Shown here: in pieces, positions 42,330-51,579 of the stretch | How the letters are laid out: each line of letters starts with the position of its first letter | Position numbering within the stretch: position 1 is the first letter of the stretch | Source: JASLCR01 sp964619585 | GTDB lineage: Bacteria; Patescibacteriota; Saccharimonadia; Saccharimonadales; Saccharimonadaceae | DNA: 64,000 nucleotides | Assembly (NCBI GenBank): GCA_964619585.1 | Contig: CAZUCO010000001.1 | Location: forward strand, 62,001 to 126,000 | Direction of reading: 5' to 3' | Position numbers and translations under genes: made by a program | Notes under the pieces: model-generated | Told to the model about the DNA's origin: nothing | The model's database searches: none | What the model saw: only the letters and a program-made list of their open reading frames with translations

Positions 42330-42405
42330 CTAGAGTTGTTTTCATAACATGCCTATGGTTAACTGAGCATAGAAAACGTACTTAATTCATACAAGGGGGA
42401 CTATT

Positions 42406-42969
42406 ATGAATAAGCAAACATCTCAACAGGGCTCAGCGCACGCTGTAGTCGTAATTTGTCTGGTGCTTGCACTCGTCACCGCGCTTGGCTGGATATTCTA
42501 CCAAAACTTTATCGCCAAGGAGCCCTCCAAAAAGGACACCGAACTACTGGTGGTGAAAAAAGATAGTGACACAAAACCACAAGCCACATCTGATCCATCA
42601 GAAGGTGGCAAGTATTTTGTGGTTAAAGAGTGGGGCGTCAGAATGCCAGGCATCGAAGGAGATACTCTTAGCTACAAGCTACAAGATGGGTCCAATGCAG
42701 ACTCTGGGGGAATTGAGATCTTTTCGAAGAAACTGAGTGACGGTGACAGTAAGTGTGCGTCTTATGGTCTTGTAATGGGTCGAGGGACTGAGAACGTACG
42801 TCTGTTTGATTCAACATATGGCAAGCAGGGTACCAAAGCTGGCAGCTACTACTATATGGCGCCTGCTGCAAATCAGTACTGTTCAGAAAAGCCGGACCTC
42901 GCATCATATGAAAAGAAACTTATAGAACAACTTGAAGAAAGTGCAAAAAAAGTCGAGCTCATTCCTTAG
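42406..42969 (+). CDS. Second membrane-anchored QGSAHAV-motif protein
   Basis: 187 residues. N-terminus: a few polar residues with Lys, QQGSAHAVV, a hydrophobic helix (about 12-32) ending GWIFYQNFI, then a hydrophilic domain with two Cys. The first 36 residues are nearly identical in plan to the protein at 13271; the outer domains are not clearly related. AAGGGGGAC about 7-8 bases before the ATG is a good ribosome site, and the upstream ACTTAATT is shared with the other gene's upstream region. Probably exposed outside the membrane. Confidence 0.7.
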   Translation: MNKQTSQQGSAHAVVVICLVLALVTALGWIFYQNFIAKEPSKKDTELLVVKKDSDTKPQATSDPSEGGKYFVVKEWGVRMPGIEGDTLSYKLQDGSNADSGGIEIFSKKLSDGDSKCASYGLVMGRGTENVRLFDSTYGKQGTKAGSYYYMAPAANQYCSEKPDLASYEKKLIEQLEESAKKVELIP

Positions 42970-42992
42970 AATCATCTTTCTAAATAATATAA

Positions 42993-43019
42993 TTAGCACT
43001 CTCATTGCGTGAGTGCTAA
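42993..43019. promoter_or_regulatory. CIRCE element (HrcA operator)
   Basis: TTAGCACTC (42993-43001), 9 bases, GAGTGCTAA (43011-43019): a perfect match to the CIRCE consensus bound by the heat-shock repressor HrcA. It overlaps the -35 region of the clpC promoter. hrcA is not in the window and is predicted to exist in the genome. Confidence 0.95.
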
Positions 43020-43033
43020 TTTTTATGTATACT
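43005..43033 (+). promoter_or_regulatory. clpC promoter TTGCGT-N17-TATACT
   Basis: -35 TTGCGT (43005-43010), 17 bases, -10 TATACT (43028-43033). The -35 lies in the spacer of CIRCE, so bound HrcA would block RNA polymerase. The leader is about 57 bases with AGGAGG (43078-43083) unusually far, 14 bases, from the ATG. Confidence 0.75.
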
Positions 43034-43097
43034 GGAATTAGATCGGTGGTAACATAAGCTGCTTGCACTACCCGACTAGGAGGAAGATAATAAGAAT

Positions 43098-45584
43098 ATG
43101 GCAGATGATTTTGCAGAATTTGTATCGCGACTAACTGACAATGCTCGGACTAGTTTGCAACAAGCCAATGCAATTGCGCGTGGCTACGGGAGCTCATATA
43201 TCGGAACAGAGCATCTACTGCTCGGTATACTCGCGCAAGGCGGATCTGTCGGAGCAAAACTTCTAGCTGATGCAAATGTCACTCTGAACCGTGCTGAGAT
43301 TGCACTCAATCTCACACCAAAGACCGTAATTGTCACAAGTGGTGTGATGAGCCTTAGCGAGACAGCAAAGCTAACGCTCAAGATAGCGTGGGATATGGCA
43401 CAGGAGTATAACCAGGAATATCTTGGGACGGAGCACATAATCTATAGTATTGTGAGCCAGAAGAACGCTCGCGCAACCGTACTGCTGCGCGACATGGGTG
43501 TGGATGTCGATGAGCTGAAGTCTGATCTTGAAGAATATCTTGAGCGGCAACAGCGTAATTTTGAGCAGATAGATACAACTGGTGAATCATCAGGACGAAC
43601 TAAGCGTCGCAAAGGCGGGGCACTTGAGGTGTATGGCACTGATCTGACGGCTAAGGCGAAGGCTGGCGAGCTTGACCCCGTGATTGGTCGAGACAAAGAG
43701 CAGGAGCGTATGATTACAATACTCATGCGCCGGACTAAAAACAACCCAGTATTGATCGGTGAGCCGGGGGTCGGTAAAACGGCTATTGTTGAAGGGCTCG
43801 CCCGTCGAATCGCTGGTGAAAATGTGCCTGACTATCTACTCGACAAAAGAGTGATCCAACTTGACCTCACGGCGATGATCGCCGGTACGAAATACCGGGG
43901 TGAATTTGAGGAACGTCTCAAGAAAGTTATGGACGAGTTGGCGGCCACCGACAACGTGATTGTATTTATTGATGAGCTTCATCTCCTAGTGGGTGCAGGT
44001 GCCGCTGAGGGTGCGCTTGATGCTGCTAATATGCTTAAGCCTGCTCTTGCTCGTGGAGAGATGCACCTAATCGGTGCCACGACACTCGATGAGTACCGGA
44101 AGCATATTGAACCAGATGCTGCTTTGGAGCGTCGCTTCCAAACAATTATCGTCAAGGAGCCCTCTCTGAAGGATACGCTATCGATACTGAAGGGCCTACG
44201 CAGCTACTACGAGAAGCATCACGGTATAAAACTGGGAGATGAGGTGCTCGAGGATGCTATCTTTATGGCTGATCGATATGTCTCTGAGCGATTTATGCCT
44301 GACAAAGCTATTGATGTGATTGATGAGGCTGCTGCGAGATTGCGTGCAACAAAGAGCCAACGGCCAAGTCGTGAGCGAGATTACAAGAAGCAACTAATCG
44401 AACTCAACGAAAAGATGGAAGATGCCGTCGCGGCTGAAGACTATGAGCGAGCAGCACTTTATAAGACGCAGATAGTAAAGCTCCAACAGACAATCCAAGA
44501 ACTTCGTGAAGCACGGGAAAAGAAGACACCCGTCGAGCTTAGTAGTGATGATGTTGCTCATGCTGTCGCAACCATGACAGGCATCCCGGTAAAGCGTGTT
44601 CAAAAGTCAGAGGCAACCACATTGAAGAATCTGGAAAGACACCTTAGTAAGCATGTCATTGGCCAAGAAGAGGCTGTAAAGAAGGTAGCTCGAGCTATTC
44701 GCCGGGCACGGAGTGGTGTCTCGAGCCAACACCGTCCTATCGGGTCGTTCATATTCATGGGTCCGACAGGGGTCGGTAAAACGGAGCTTGCTAGAGTACT
44801 TGCACGTGAGGTGTTTGGATCAAAGGATGCCTTGATCAAGATTGACATGAGTGAGTATGGTGAACGACACAACGCGGCACGCCTGCTGGGTGCACCTGCA
44901 GGATACGTTGGCTATGATGATGCAAATCAGTTGACCGATAAGGTAAGGCGCCAGCCATACAGTGTCGTGCTATTTGATGAAATGGAGAAGGCACATCCCG
45001 ATGTATTGCAAACTCTTCTTCAGCTTCTTGAAGACGGCAGAGTTACCGATGGCAAAGGTCGTCAGGTTGATTTTTCAAACACAATTGTCATCTTGACGAG
45101 TAATGTTGGTGCTGAGGCAATGATGAAAGAATCGTCTCTTGGTTTCCGTGCTGCAACGCAGCGTGATCAACAAGAGCTCGAAGCTGTTCATGCTGAAAAT
45201 GCAAAGGCGGCTCGCAAAGCTCTAGAAAAGATTATGCGACCAGAACTGATCAATCGTTTCGATGGTGTCATTACCTTCCAAGCGTTGACACGAAAAGAAG
45301 TACGAAAGATACTTACTAACCTGCTTGACGAGCTGAACGATCGACTAATTAAGAAGGGGCTACAGCTTATGGTCAAGCCGAGTGTCAAGCGTCACTTGAT
45401 CGCTGAAGGGTACAGTGAAAAGTTTGGTGCCCGTCCGTTACGGAGGGCCATAGAGGACGAACTTGAGCACGCAATTGCCGAAGGTGTACTCGATTCTAGG
45501 TTTGAAAAGGGCAGTGTTATAGAGGCTGATATGAATGACGGTAGGGTAGAGGTGTATGTCAAACAGGAATCGGCCGTCGTCTAG
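43098..45584 (+). CDS. clpC: ATP-dependent Clp protease ATP-binding subunit ClpC
   Basis: 828 residues, standard. It unfolds proteins for ClpP and refolds or clears damaged ones. Parts: N-terminal repeat domain (TDNARTSLQQANAIARGYGS and a second copy), AAA1 (GEPGVGKTAIVEGLARRI, Walker A), M-domain with a UVR-like part (YERAALYKTQIVKLQ), AAA2 (GPTGVGKTELARVL) and C-terminal lid (EKFGARPLRRAIEDELE). Heat-shock control through CIRCE is seen directly upstream. Overlaps the next gene by 29 bases. Confidence 0.96.
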   Translation: MADDFAEFVSRLTDNARTSLQQANAIARGYGSSYIGTEHLLLGILAQGGSVGAKLLADANVTLNRAEIALNLTPKTVIVTSGVMSLSETAKLTLKIAWDMAQEYNQEYLGTEHIIYSIVSQKNARATVLLRDMGVDVDELKSDLEEYLERQQRNFEQIDTTGESSGRTKRRKGGALEVYGTDLTAKAKAGELDPVIGRDKEQERMITILMRRTKNNPVLIGEPGVGKTAIVEGLARRIAGENVPDYLLDKRVIQLDLTAMIAGTKYRGEFEERLKKVMDELAATDNVIVFIDELHLLVGAGAAEGALDAANMLKPALARGEMHLIGATTLDEYRKHIEPDAALERRFQTIIVKEPSLKDTLSILKGLRSYYEKHHGIKLGDEVLEDAIFMADRYVSERFMPDKAIDVIDEAAARLRATKSQRPSRERDYKKQLIELNEKMEDAVAAEDYERAALYKTQIVKLQQTIQELREAREKKTPVELSSDDVAHAVATMTGIPVKRVQKSEATTLKNLERHLSKHVIGQEEAVKKVARAIRRARSGVSSQHRPIGSFIFMGPTGVGKTELARVLAREVFGSKDALIKIDMSEYGERHNAARLLGAPAGYVGYDDANQLTDKVRRQPYSVVLFDEMEKAHPDVLQTLLQLLEDGRVTDGKGRQVDFSNTIVILTSNVGAEAMMKESSLGFRAATQRDQQELEAVHAENAKAARKALEKIMRPELINRFDGVITFQALTRKEVRKILTNLLDELNDRLIKKGLQLMVKPSVKRHLIAEGYSEKFGARPLRRAIEDELEHAIAEGVLDSRFEKGSVIEADMNDGRVEVYVKQESAVV

Positions 45585-46560
45585 TCAACTTGTCGGGTGG
45601 CTGGTAGTCTTGATTGTTGCGATTCTCGCGTTTTTTGTTGCAACACATCAGCGGATGCTTATTGATTACGTGCAAGCTTGGCAGTATACCCCAAGCGGAG
45701 CCATGCAAAGCATTCGGGGTCAACTTAGACTCACGAGCGAGGGGCAGCTGTATTTTGATGCAAGCCACCCTGTTGTCCAGCCTGCGGCCTCGTTCAACGA
45801 AAGTTGCGCTCAAAGACAGGAAACGAACAGCCCGGTAATCGGATGTTACTCGCAGCAGAGGATATATGTTTTTGATGTTACGAATGATCGGCTGGAGGGA
45901 ATTGAGCAAACGACGGCTGCTCATGAGCTATTACACGCTGCATATGAGCGACTAGATGATAGTGAGCGCTCTCGCGTAAATAAGCTGCTTGAGGCTGCAT
46001 ATGACAGGTTGGAGACATCTGAGCTACGTGATAGGATGGCGTTGTACAAAAAGACTGAGCCCGGTCAGGAACTTAATGAGCTGCATTCTATACTTGGTAC
46101 TGAGCAGAAGCAGCTTGGCAGTGAACTTGAGGCGTATTACGCCAAGTACTTTACGAACCGTGCACGAGTAGTTAAGTACTACGAGGCCTACCATGCGGTA
46201 TTTACGAGTGTACTAAATAGAATCAATGATCTTGTTGATCAAATCAACAGTCGAACGGTTAAACTTAATAAAAGGATTGCCGATTACAATGCTCGTCAAA
46301 CAGCACTTAATAGTGAGGTCGAGGCATTTAATCGGCAGGCCGATGCTGGTAGCTTCTCGAGTCAAGAAGCATTTAACACACGCCGGCAAGAGTTGCTGGG
46401 TCGACGCGACCAGCTCAATAGTCAAGTGACAGATATTCGCTCGGAGATTGCTGCTATTTCGTCACTACGTAATGAGTATGCCGGACTCCAGAAGCAGTAC
46501 GAAGGTTTAACAAGAAGTATCAATAGTACACTGGCACCAGTAACAAAGCTACGTACGTAA
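45556..46560 (+). CDS. Membrane-anchored HExxH protein with coiled coil
   Basis: 334 residues. One membrane helix (about 12-30) near the N-terminus; then a domain with AAHELLHAAYERL, an HExxH zinc motif with H123, E124 and H127; then a long coiled coil (about 200-325) rich in Glu/Arg/Gln. No family recognised. It could be a membrane metallopeptidase facing outward or a peptidoglycan-linked factor, but no third zinc ligand is clear. It starts inside clpC, so expression may be linked to that heat-shock gene. Confidence 0.68.
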   Translation: MSNRNRPSSSQLVGWLVVLIVAILAFFVATHQRMLIDYVQAWQYTPSGAMQSIRGQLRLTSEGQLYFDASHPVVQPAASFNESCAQRQETNSPVIGCYSQQRIYVFDVTNDRLEGIEQTTAAHELLHAAYERLDDSERSRVNKLLEAAYDRLETSELRDRMALYKKTEPGQELNELHSILGTEQKQLGSELEAYYAKYFTNRARVVKYYEAYHAVFTSVLNRINDLVDQINSRTVKLNKRIADYNARQTALNSEVEAFNRQADAGSFSSQEAFNTRRQELLGRRDQLNSQVTDIRSEIAAISSLRNEYAGLQKQYEGLTRSINSTLAPVTKLRT

Positions 46561-46564
46561 CGTG

Positions 46565-46570
46565 TATAAT
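46565..46570 (+). promoter_or_regulatory. -10 box TATAAT for radA
   Basis: TATAAT 5 bases before a first ATG (46576) and 8 before a second (46579). The second gives the spacing seen at most other leaderless genes. Confidence 0.55.
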
Positions 46571-46575
46571 AACAG

Positions 46576-47934
46576 ATGATGGCCAGAGCAAAACTTCAAT
46601 ATGTATGCCAGCAGTGTGGTACACGATATCCTAAGTGGACAGGCAGATGCGATAACTGCGGAGAATGGAATAGTCTTGTCGAGGAGGCTGCTCCACAGGT
46701 AACCGGTAAATCTGCAGTTGCAAAGAGTGCATCCTCTGGCGCCGTCTTAAAGCCTGAGACAATGCTAGCGGTAAAAGCTGACGAGAATCACAGGCGCCTA
46801 GCGACTGGCATGAGTGACCTTGATGCTGTACTCGGCGGCGGTATCCTACCCGGTGGTGTAACACTACTTGCGGGCGAGCCCGGTATCGGCAAGAGTACAC
46901 TTCTCTTGCAGGTTTGCGCTGCAATAGCAGCCGAGCATCCTGTTCTGTATGTCAGTGGAGAAGAAAGTGCGTCGCAGGTGCGACTTCGTGCCGAACGCCT
47001 TGGCGTACACAAAGAAGACAAGCTTCACTTTGTCGCAAGCACCAGTGCGGACGATATTGGCGCAACGCTTCGTAACGGTCAGTACTCACTTGTCATTATT
47101 GATTCGATTCAAACCTTAAGTCTCGAAGAAGTTGCCTCTGCGCCTGGCAGTGTCAGTCAGATCACTAACTCAGCAAATGTTATCATACAGGCAGCAAAAA
47201 ATGCTGGTACGGCGGTAATTTTGGTTGGCCATGTGACAAAAGAGGGATCGATAGCGGGGCCCAAGGTGCTGGAGCATCTCGTTGATGTTGTCTTGCAATT
47301 TGAGGGTGATCGCTATGGTGGCTTTAAGATCGTACGAGCAATTAAAAATCGCTATGGATCAACAGCTGAAGCTGCAATTTATGAGATGAAACAAAGTGGA
47401 CTAGAGCTTGTAAAGAATCCCTCCGCAACGTTACTCGCTGAACGGCAAAATGCAGATGGCTCAGTGGTTCTGGCGACAATGGAAGGTACAAGACCGCTTC
47501 TGGTTGAGATCCAGGCGCTTGTCAATCCAACTAGTTTCGGCTATCCTAAACGTACGGCAAGCGGATTTGATCTCAATCGATTAAACTTGCTCGTAGCTGT
47601 TCTCGAACGACGTACAAAGTTGAAATTATCTGATAAAGACATTTATATCAACGTCGTCGGCGGCTTGCGACTTGCCGATCCAGCTGCAGATTTAGCGGTG
47701 TGTATCGCGATAGCAAGTGCTGCGGCTGAACGAAAACTAGACGAAGGATTGGTCGTATTTGGTGAAGTAGGACTCGGTGGTGAAATCCGATCAGTCACCA
47801 ATGTTGCTCGACGTGTTGCCGAAGCAAAAAAACTTGGCTTTACAAAAGCAATCGGCCCGAGGAGTGGTGAAAAATCTCAGTTTGTCCATTCTGTAACAGA
47901 TTTGCGTCAAGCACTTATCGACTACCTATCGTAG
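46576..47934 (+). CDS. radA: DNA repair protein RadA
   Basis: 452 residues. RadA (Sms) helps branch migration in recombination and DNA uptake. Parts: N-terminal zinc finger (CQQCGTRYPKWTGRCDNCG), RecA-like ATPase with GEPGIGKSTLLLQ, the KNRYGS motif (AIKNRYGSTAE) and a Lon-like C-terminal domain (VVGGLRLADPAADLAV). A start one codon later, at 46579, fits the promoter spacing better and would change only one residue. Confidence 0.95.
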   Translation: MMARAKLQYVCQQCGTRYPKWTGRCDNCGEWNSLVEEAAPQVTGKSAVAKSASSGAVLKPETMLAVKADENHRRLATGMSDLDAVLGGGILPGGVTLLAGEPGIGKSTLLLQVCAAIAAEHPVLYVSGEESASQVRLRAERLGVHKEDKLHFVASTSADDIGATLRNGQYSLVIIDSIQTLSLEEVASAPGSVSQITNSANVIIQAAKNAGTAVILVGHVTKEGSIAGPKVLEHLVDVVLQFEGDRYGGFKIVRAIKNRYGSTAEAAIYEMKQSGLELVKNPSATLLAERQNADGSVVLATMEGTRPLLVEIQALVNPTSFGYPKRTASGFDLNRLNLLVAVLERRTKLKLSDKDIYINVVGGLRLADPAADLAVCIAIASAAAERKLDEGLVVFGEVGLGGEIRSVTNVARRVAEAKKLGFTKAIGPRSGEKSQFVHSVTDLRQALIDYLS

Positions 47935-47956
47935 CAATATATAAAAAGGAGAAATT

Positions 47957-48784
47957 ATGGAAATCGTTAGTTTAGTATTAATTATTGTGTTGCAACTTGA
48001 GTTGGGCGTAGGCGTGTGGCTCGTGTTACGCCAAAAAAGAGGCAGTGTCCGCACTACATATGAGGGAGCGACATTTGTGGACACTTCGGCGCTTATCGAT
48101 GGCCGTATCTTGTCAGCGGTAAATGCAGGCTTCTTCCCTGACCGTGTTGTCATTCCAAAGAGTGTATTAGCAGAGCTGCAACTGCTTGCTGACAGTAGCG
48201 ATAGTGATAAGCGAAGTCGCGCTCGCCACGGTCTGGATGTTGCTACGATGCTTCGTGAGAGCAAGCAAATTAAGGCGGTGGTGATGGATGACGGTGAAGC
48301 GAAAGAGGGAGTTGATACTCAACTACGTGAACTGGCTGAAAAGTACAACGGCTCTATCTGTACGATTGACTATAACCTTGCCAAAGTAGCCGTCGTTGAG
48401 GGTATACCGGTGCTTAATATCAATGAGCTTGCTCAACAACTCAGGATGAACTATTTGCCAGGAGAGAAGGTTAGCCTGGCTATTATGCAAAAAGGTAATG
48501 ATGGTAAACAAGGTGTCGGATACCTTGCTGATGGAACTATGGTGGTCGTAGAACAGGCCAAGGCTGATATCGGCAAGACGGTCGAAGTCGAGTTTATCCG
48601 AAGTCTACAAACGGTCGCTGGACGAATGATGTTTGCAAAGAAAGTCACAAAAGACGCGGACACTGCTAGTAAGAAGTCACGCACTGGAGCGGTTACTGGG
48701 CGACGCTCAACTCAGCGCCAGTCTAACAAAAAGATAGCTACTGGTGAAGATGCTGTGATGCAGCTTATTGATCAAACGAAGTAA
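47957..48784 (+). CDS. PIN-TRAM domain protein (YacL-like)
   Basis: 275 residues. An N-terminal membrane helix (3-22); a PIN nuclease domain (FVDTSALIDGRIL with acidic residues, later DDGEAKEGVDTQL and CTIDYNLAKVA); and a TRAM domain (YLADGTMVVVEQAKADIGKTV). The TRAM part binds RNA, so it is probably a membrane-tethered RNase or RNA-binding regulator. AGGAGA lies 6-7 bases before the ATG. Bacillus YacL also sits next to radA, so the order here is conserved. Confidence 0.9.
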   Translation: MEIVSLVLIIVLQLELGVGVWLVLRQKRGSVRTTYEGATFVDTSALIDGRILSAVNAGFFPDRVVIPKSVLAELQLLADSSDSDKRSRARHGLDVATMLRESKQIKAVVMDDGEAKEGVDTQLRELAEKYNGSICTIDYNLAKVAVVEGIPVLNINELAQQLRMNYLPGEKVSLAIMQKGNDGKQGVGYLADGTMVVVEQAKADIGKTVEVEFIRSLQTVAGRMMFAKKVTKDADTASKKSRTGAVTGRRSTQRQSNKKIATGEDAVMQLIDQTK

Positions 48785-48790
48785 TAATCA

Positions 48791-48834
48791 ACCTATTCAA
48801 TAGGTAGTGGCCACTAACTACTACTGGCCACTAC
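48791..48834. repeat. Two hairpins between convergent PIN-TRAM and PBP genes
   Basis: ACCTATT/AATAGGT (48791-48797, 48799-48805) directly joined to a 10-bp perfect stem GTAGTGGCCA/TGGCCACTAC (48804-48813, 48825-48834). The second includes the last codons and stop of the PBP gene. Without T-runs, it may still stop or stabilise both transcripts. Confidence 0.5.
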
Positions 48835-51493
48835 CACCGTTGCCACCGCCATTATTCTTAGACGTGTATCGTTCTGATGCACTATCGCTATAGTAGCCAC
48901 TGTCAACCACTGTCACGGTGACATTTGCAGACTTCTTGAAGTCATATAAGGTGGTATACGAACCGCTGCCATTGACGTTTGCCGTACCGACTACCTCACC
49001 GTTGACGCTGAAGCTTAGCTTGTCGAGAGAGAATTTCCCTTTAGAGATGCGTGCCGTGATCTGCGAGTCTGTTACGGTGATACCGACAACTCGTGGTTTC
49101 GCATCGCTACAACTGTGGGCGTCGTCATTTTTCGTTGCGTCATATCCGTCAGGTGCAATGTATATGGTGTTTTTAGAGAAAGGATCAACTGACTTGGTGA
49201 CACCAACTTCGATGCGAGCGCCGCTAGGCGTACACTCTGTAGCTCGCTTCTTTGATACACGGTCGAAGGTGAGTTTTGCATTGCTCGTTGCCAGTTTCTT
49301 ATTGTAGTAAGAAGGGTAGAGCTCACCATTGATATGCTGAATGCCAGCAGGCTCCTGGAACCAAGCATTTGGCTTAGTTTTACCTTCTTTTTCGTACAGC
49401 TGCGTCGCATATACCATAACAGGATCGGTGACGGTTGATGCATATGCAGAGATTGCGCTTGGATTGAGTGGCTTGGCGTCTGGGTTACCCAGCCAAACTC
49501 CCGCCGATAGAGATGGCGTGTAGCTCACGGTCCAGATATCACGCGGGACGACAACCCCATTAACCTCAAGGTTGGAAGTTCCGGTTTTGGCTGCAATACG
49601 TATACCGGCAGCATCTGATTGCGCTGTAACGGACTGGCCGTAGAGTGACCGACGTGAGTCAACATCTCCAAGGATATCATTCACGATGTATGCTGCCTGG
49701 GGGTCGATGATTCGCTTTTGCTCGTTCTTGAATTTCGTCAGTACGTCACCAGATGAGTTTGTTACCTCAAGGATACTGCTGTGAGGTTTGTAGACGCCAC
49801 CACGAGCAAGTGAAGCAAGAGCGTTGACATGATCTACCATGCGTGTACCACACCCACCAATTGCTGATGACAATGTAACCTGCTTCTCATTACCTTGAGT
49901 ACAGTAGTATTGATCACCCATTGCTCGAATGGTTTCTAGCGTTTGTTTTTGTCCCGAGATAGACATGGCTTTAATCGCTGGAATGTTGCGGGACAGGTTA
50001 AGGCTGCGACGGATGTTGATATTGCCCCTAAAGTCGCCGGTTGCATTTTGCGGCGTATAGTTTCCTGGCTGGAAGGTGGTCCTGACATCACTAAGGATTG
50101 ACCCGCTTCCAAAGTTGAGTTTGTTTTCACCCTTGTTTTGGAATAGTTCAGCATAGACGAGAGGCTTTATAGTCGAACCAGGTTGAATAAACGACATTGC
50201 CGCGTTATCTTGACCGTAACCCGAATAACGGAAGTTGCGGCTACCCATTAGGGCAATGATCTGACCTGTTTTCACGTCTTCGATGGTCGCGGCACCATTG
50301 GTAAAGCCATGAATTGCCGGATATGATGACTTAAACATGGCGTCCATTTCACCTTCAAGTTTGCGCTGCACACGAAGGTCGAGAGTTGTCTTGACGATCA
50401 AACCGCCCTGGCCAACAACTTTTTTCCCAAGCTTAGCTTCAAGCTCACTACGTACCATCTGTACGAAATGAGGCGCTTTGATATTCTGGAACTGATCGCC
50501 CACTGGTTTGATAGTGTCAAGGATAGGAACCTTTTTGGCGGCATCCGCTTGGTCCTGAGTAATATACTTCTGCTCAGCCATATCGTTGAGCACTTTGTGC
50601 TGACGATTAATAAGAGCTTGGCGACCCTCATTTGTTTTCATGGCAGTGTAGGGGTCGTAGAGCCCAGGTTGATTAGGGATACCAGCGAGAAGGGCAGACT
50701 CGGCGAGTGTGAGCTTTTTGGCAGACTTACCGAAGTAAGTACGCGCAGCGGACTCCACCCCATTACGTCGACCGCCATACGGCGACTCGTTGAGGTAAAG
50801 GTTGAGAATCTGATCTTTGTCGTACATGCGCTCAACTTCAATCGCAAGGATGACTTCCTTGATTTTACGAGGGATACCGTCAAGACCACGCTTCTGTGCA
50901 TCCTCGGCAAAGAATACCTGTTTAACAAGCTGCTGAGTGAGTGTTGATCCACCTTGAACTGAGTCACTGGATGCATTGTTGATTGCTGCCCGGAGCAGGC
51001 CGGCAACACTGATCCCACCATGGTGGTAAAAGTCTTTGTCTTCGACAGCAATCGTCGCCTTCTTCATGTAGTCAGTGATTTCATCTGATTTGACGACGAG
51101 TCGATAGTTACTACTGCCTCTGTCTTCCCAAAGAAGATTGTCGTTGCGGTCGTAGTAACGTGTCACTGTGGTTTGTACACGTTTTGCGAGCTCACCTGGG
51201 CGGATTTGATCAAGATCTTTCCTATAATAAGCAAATAGTGCTCCGATCGTGACGACCATTAGTAGTACGGCGACACCAGCAATCTTGAGCGCCATAAATA
51301 AACCACGCTTCGAGAACCAGTACTGCGCGACACGCTTTGGATGGAGACGATACAGGAGCCTCTTAACGGGGTGTTTTGGTAGGCTTGCGAGATATTCTGC
51401 ACGTTTACGAGCCGCTTGGTCTTTTCGACGGCGTCGTGAATGTGTCAAATTTGCATAAACGTTCATGCGTTTGCCATTAGTGTGTTTAGCCAC
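48821..51493 (-). CDS. Class A penicillin-binding protein (PBP1A family)
   Basis: 890 residues. A bifunctional cell-wall enzyme: glycosyltransferase domain (EDKDFYHHGG, GGSTLTQQLVKQ, NLYLNESPYGG) and transpeptidase domain (QPGSTIKPLVYAE with the active Ser, SLNLSRNIP, KTGTSN). A basic cytoplasmic N-terminus (HPVKRLLYRLHPKR), one membrane helix (67-89) and a Gly/Asn-rich C-terminal end follow family form. Start is GTG at 51493 with GGGGAAG upstream; an ATG at 51466 is also possible. The C-terminal 120 residues contain a beta-rich domain perhaps of the Ig-like type. Confidence 0.95.
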   Translation of the reverse strand: MAKHTNGKRMNVYANLTHSRRRRKDQAARKRAEYLASLPKHPVKRLLYRLHPKRVAQYWFSKRGLFMALKIAGVAVLLMVVTIGALFAYYRKDLDQIRPGELAKRVQTTVTRYYDRNDNLLWEDRGSSNYRLVVKSDEITDYMKKATIAVEDKDFYHHGGISVAGLLRAAINNASSDSVQGGSTLTQQLVKQVFFAEDAQKRGLDGIPRKIKEVILAIEVERMYDKDQILNLYLNESPYGGRRNGVESAARTYFGKSAKKLTLAESALLAGIPNQPGLYDPYTAMKTNEGRQALINRQHKVLNDMAEQKYITQDQADAAKKVPILDTIKPVGDQFQNIKAPHFVQMVRSELEAKLGKKVVGQGGLIVKTTLDLRVQRKLEGEMDAMFKSSYPAIHGFTNGAATIEDVKTGQIIALMGSRNFRYSGYGQDNAAMSFIQPGSTIKPLVYAELFQNKGENKLNFGSGSILSDVRTTFQPGNYTPQNATGDFRGNINIRRSLNLSRNIPAIKAMSISGQKQTLETIRAMGDQYYCTQGNEKQVTLSSAIGGCGTRMVDHVNALASLARGGVYKPHSSILEVTNSSGDVLTKFKNEQKRIIDPQAAYIVNDILGDVDSRRSLYGQSVTAQSDAAGIRIAAKTGTSNLEVNGVVVPRDIWTVSYTPSLSAGVWLGNPDAKPLNPSAISAYASTVTDPVMVYATQLYEKEGKTKPNAWFQEPAGIQHINGELYPSYYNKKLATSNAKLTFDRVSKKRATECTPSGARIEVGVTKSVDPFSKNTIYIAPDGYDATKNDDAHSCSDAKPRVVGITVTDSQITARISKGKFSLDKLSFSVNGEVVGTANVNGSGSYTTLYDFKKSANVTVTVVDSGYYSDSASERYTSKNNGGGNGGSGQ

Positions 51494-51565
51494 GTTTTAT
51501 CTTCCCCATAAGCATTATTACGATTCATTATACACTGATTCCTCGTCTGACGAGAAGATTATTGC

Positions 51566-51571
51566 TATACT
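51566..51571 (+). promoter_or_regulatory. Extended -10 box TGCTATACT for tyrS
   Basis: TATACT preceded by TGC, with 8 bases to the ATG at 51580. Leaderless. Confidence 0.6.
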
Positions 51572-51579
51572 TTCTATAT

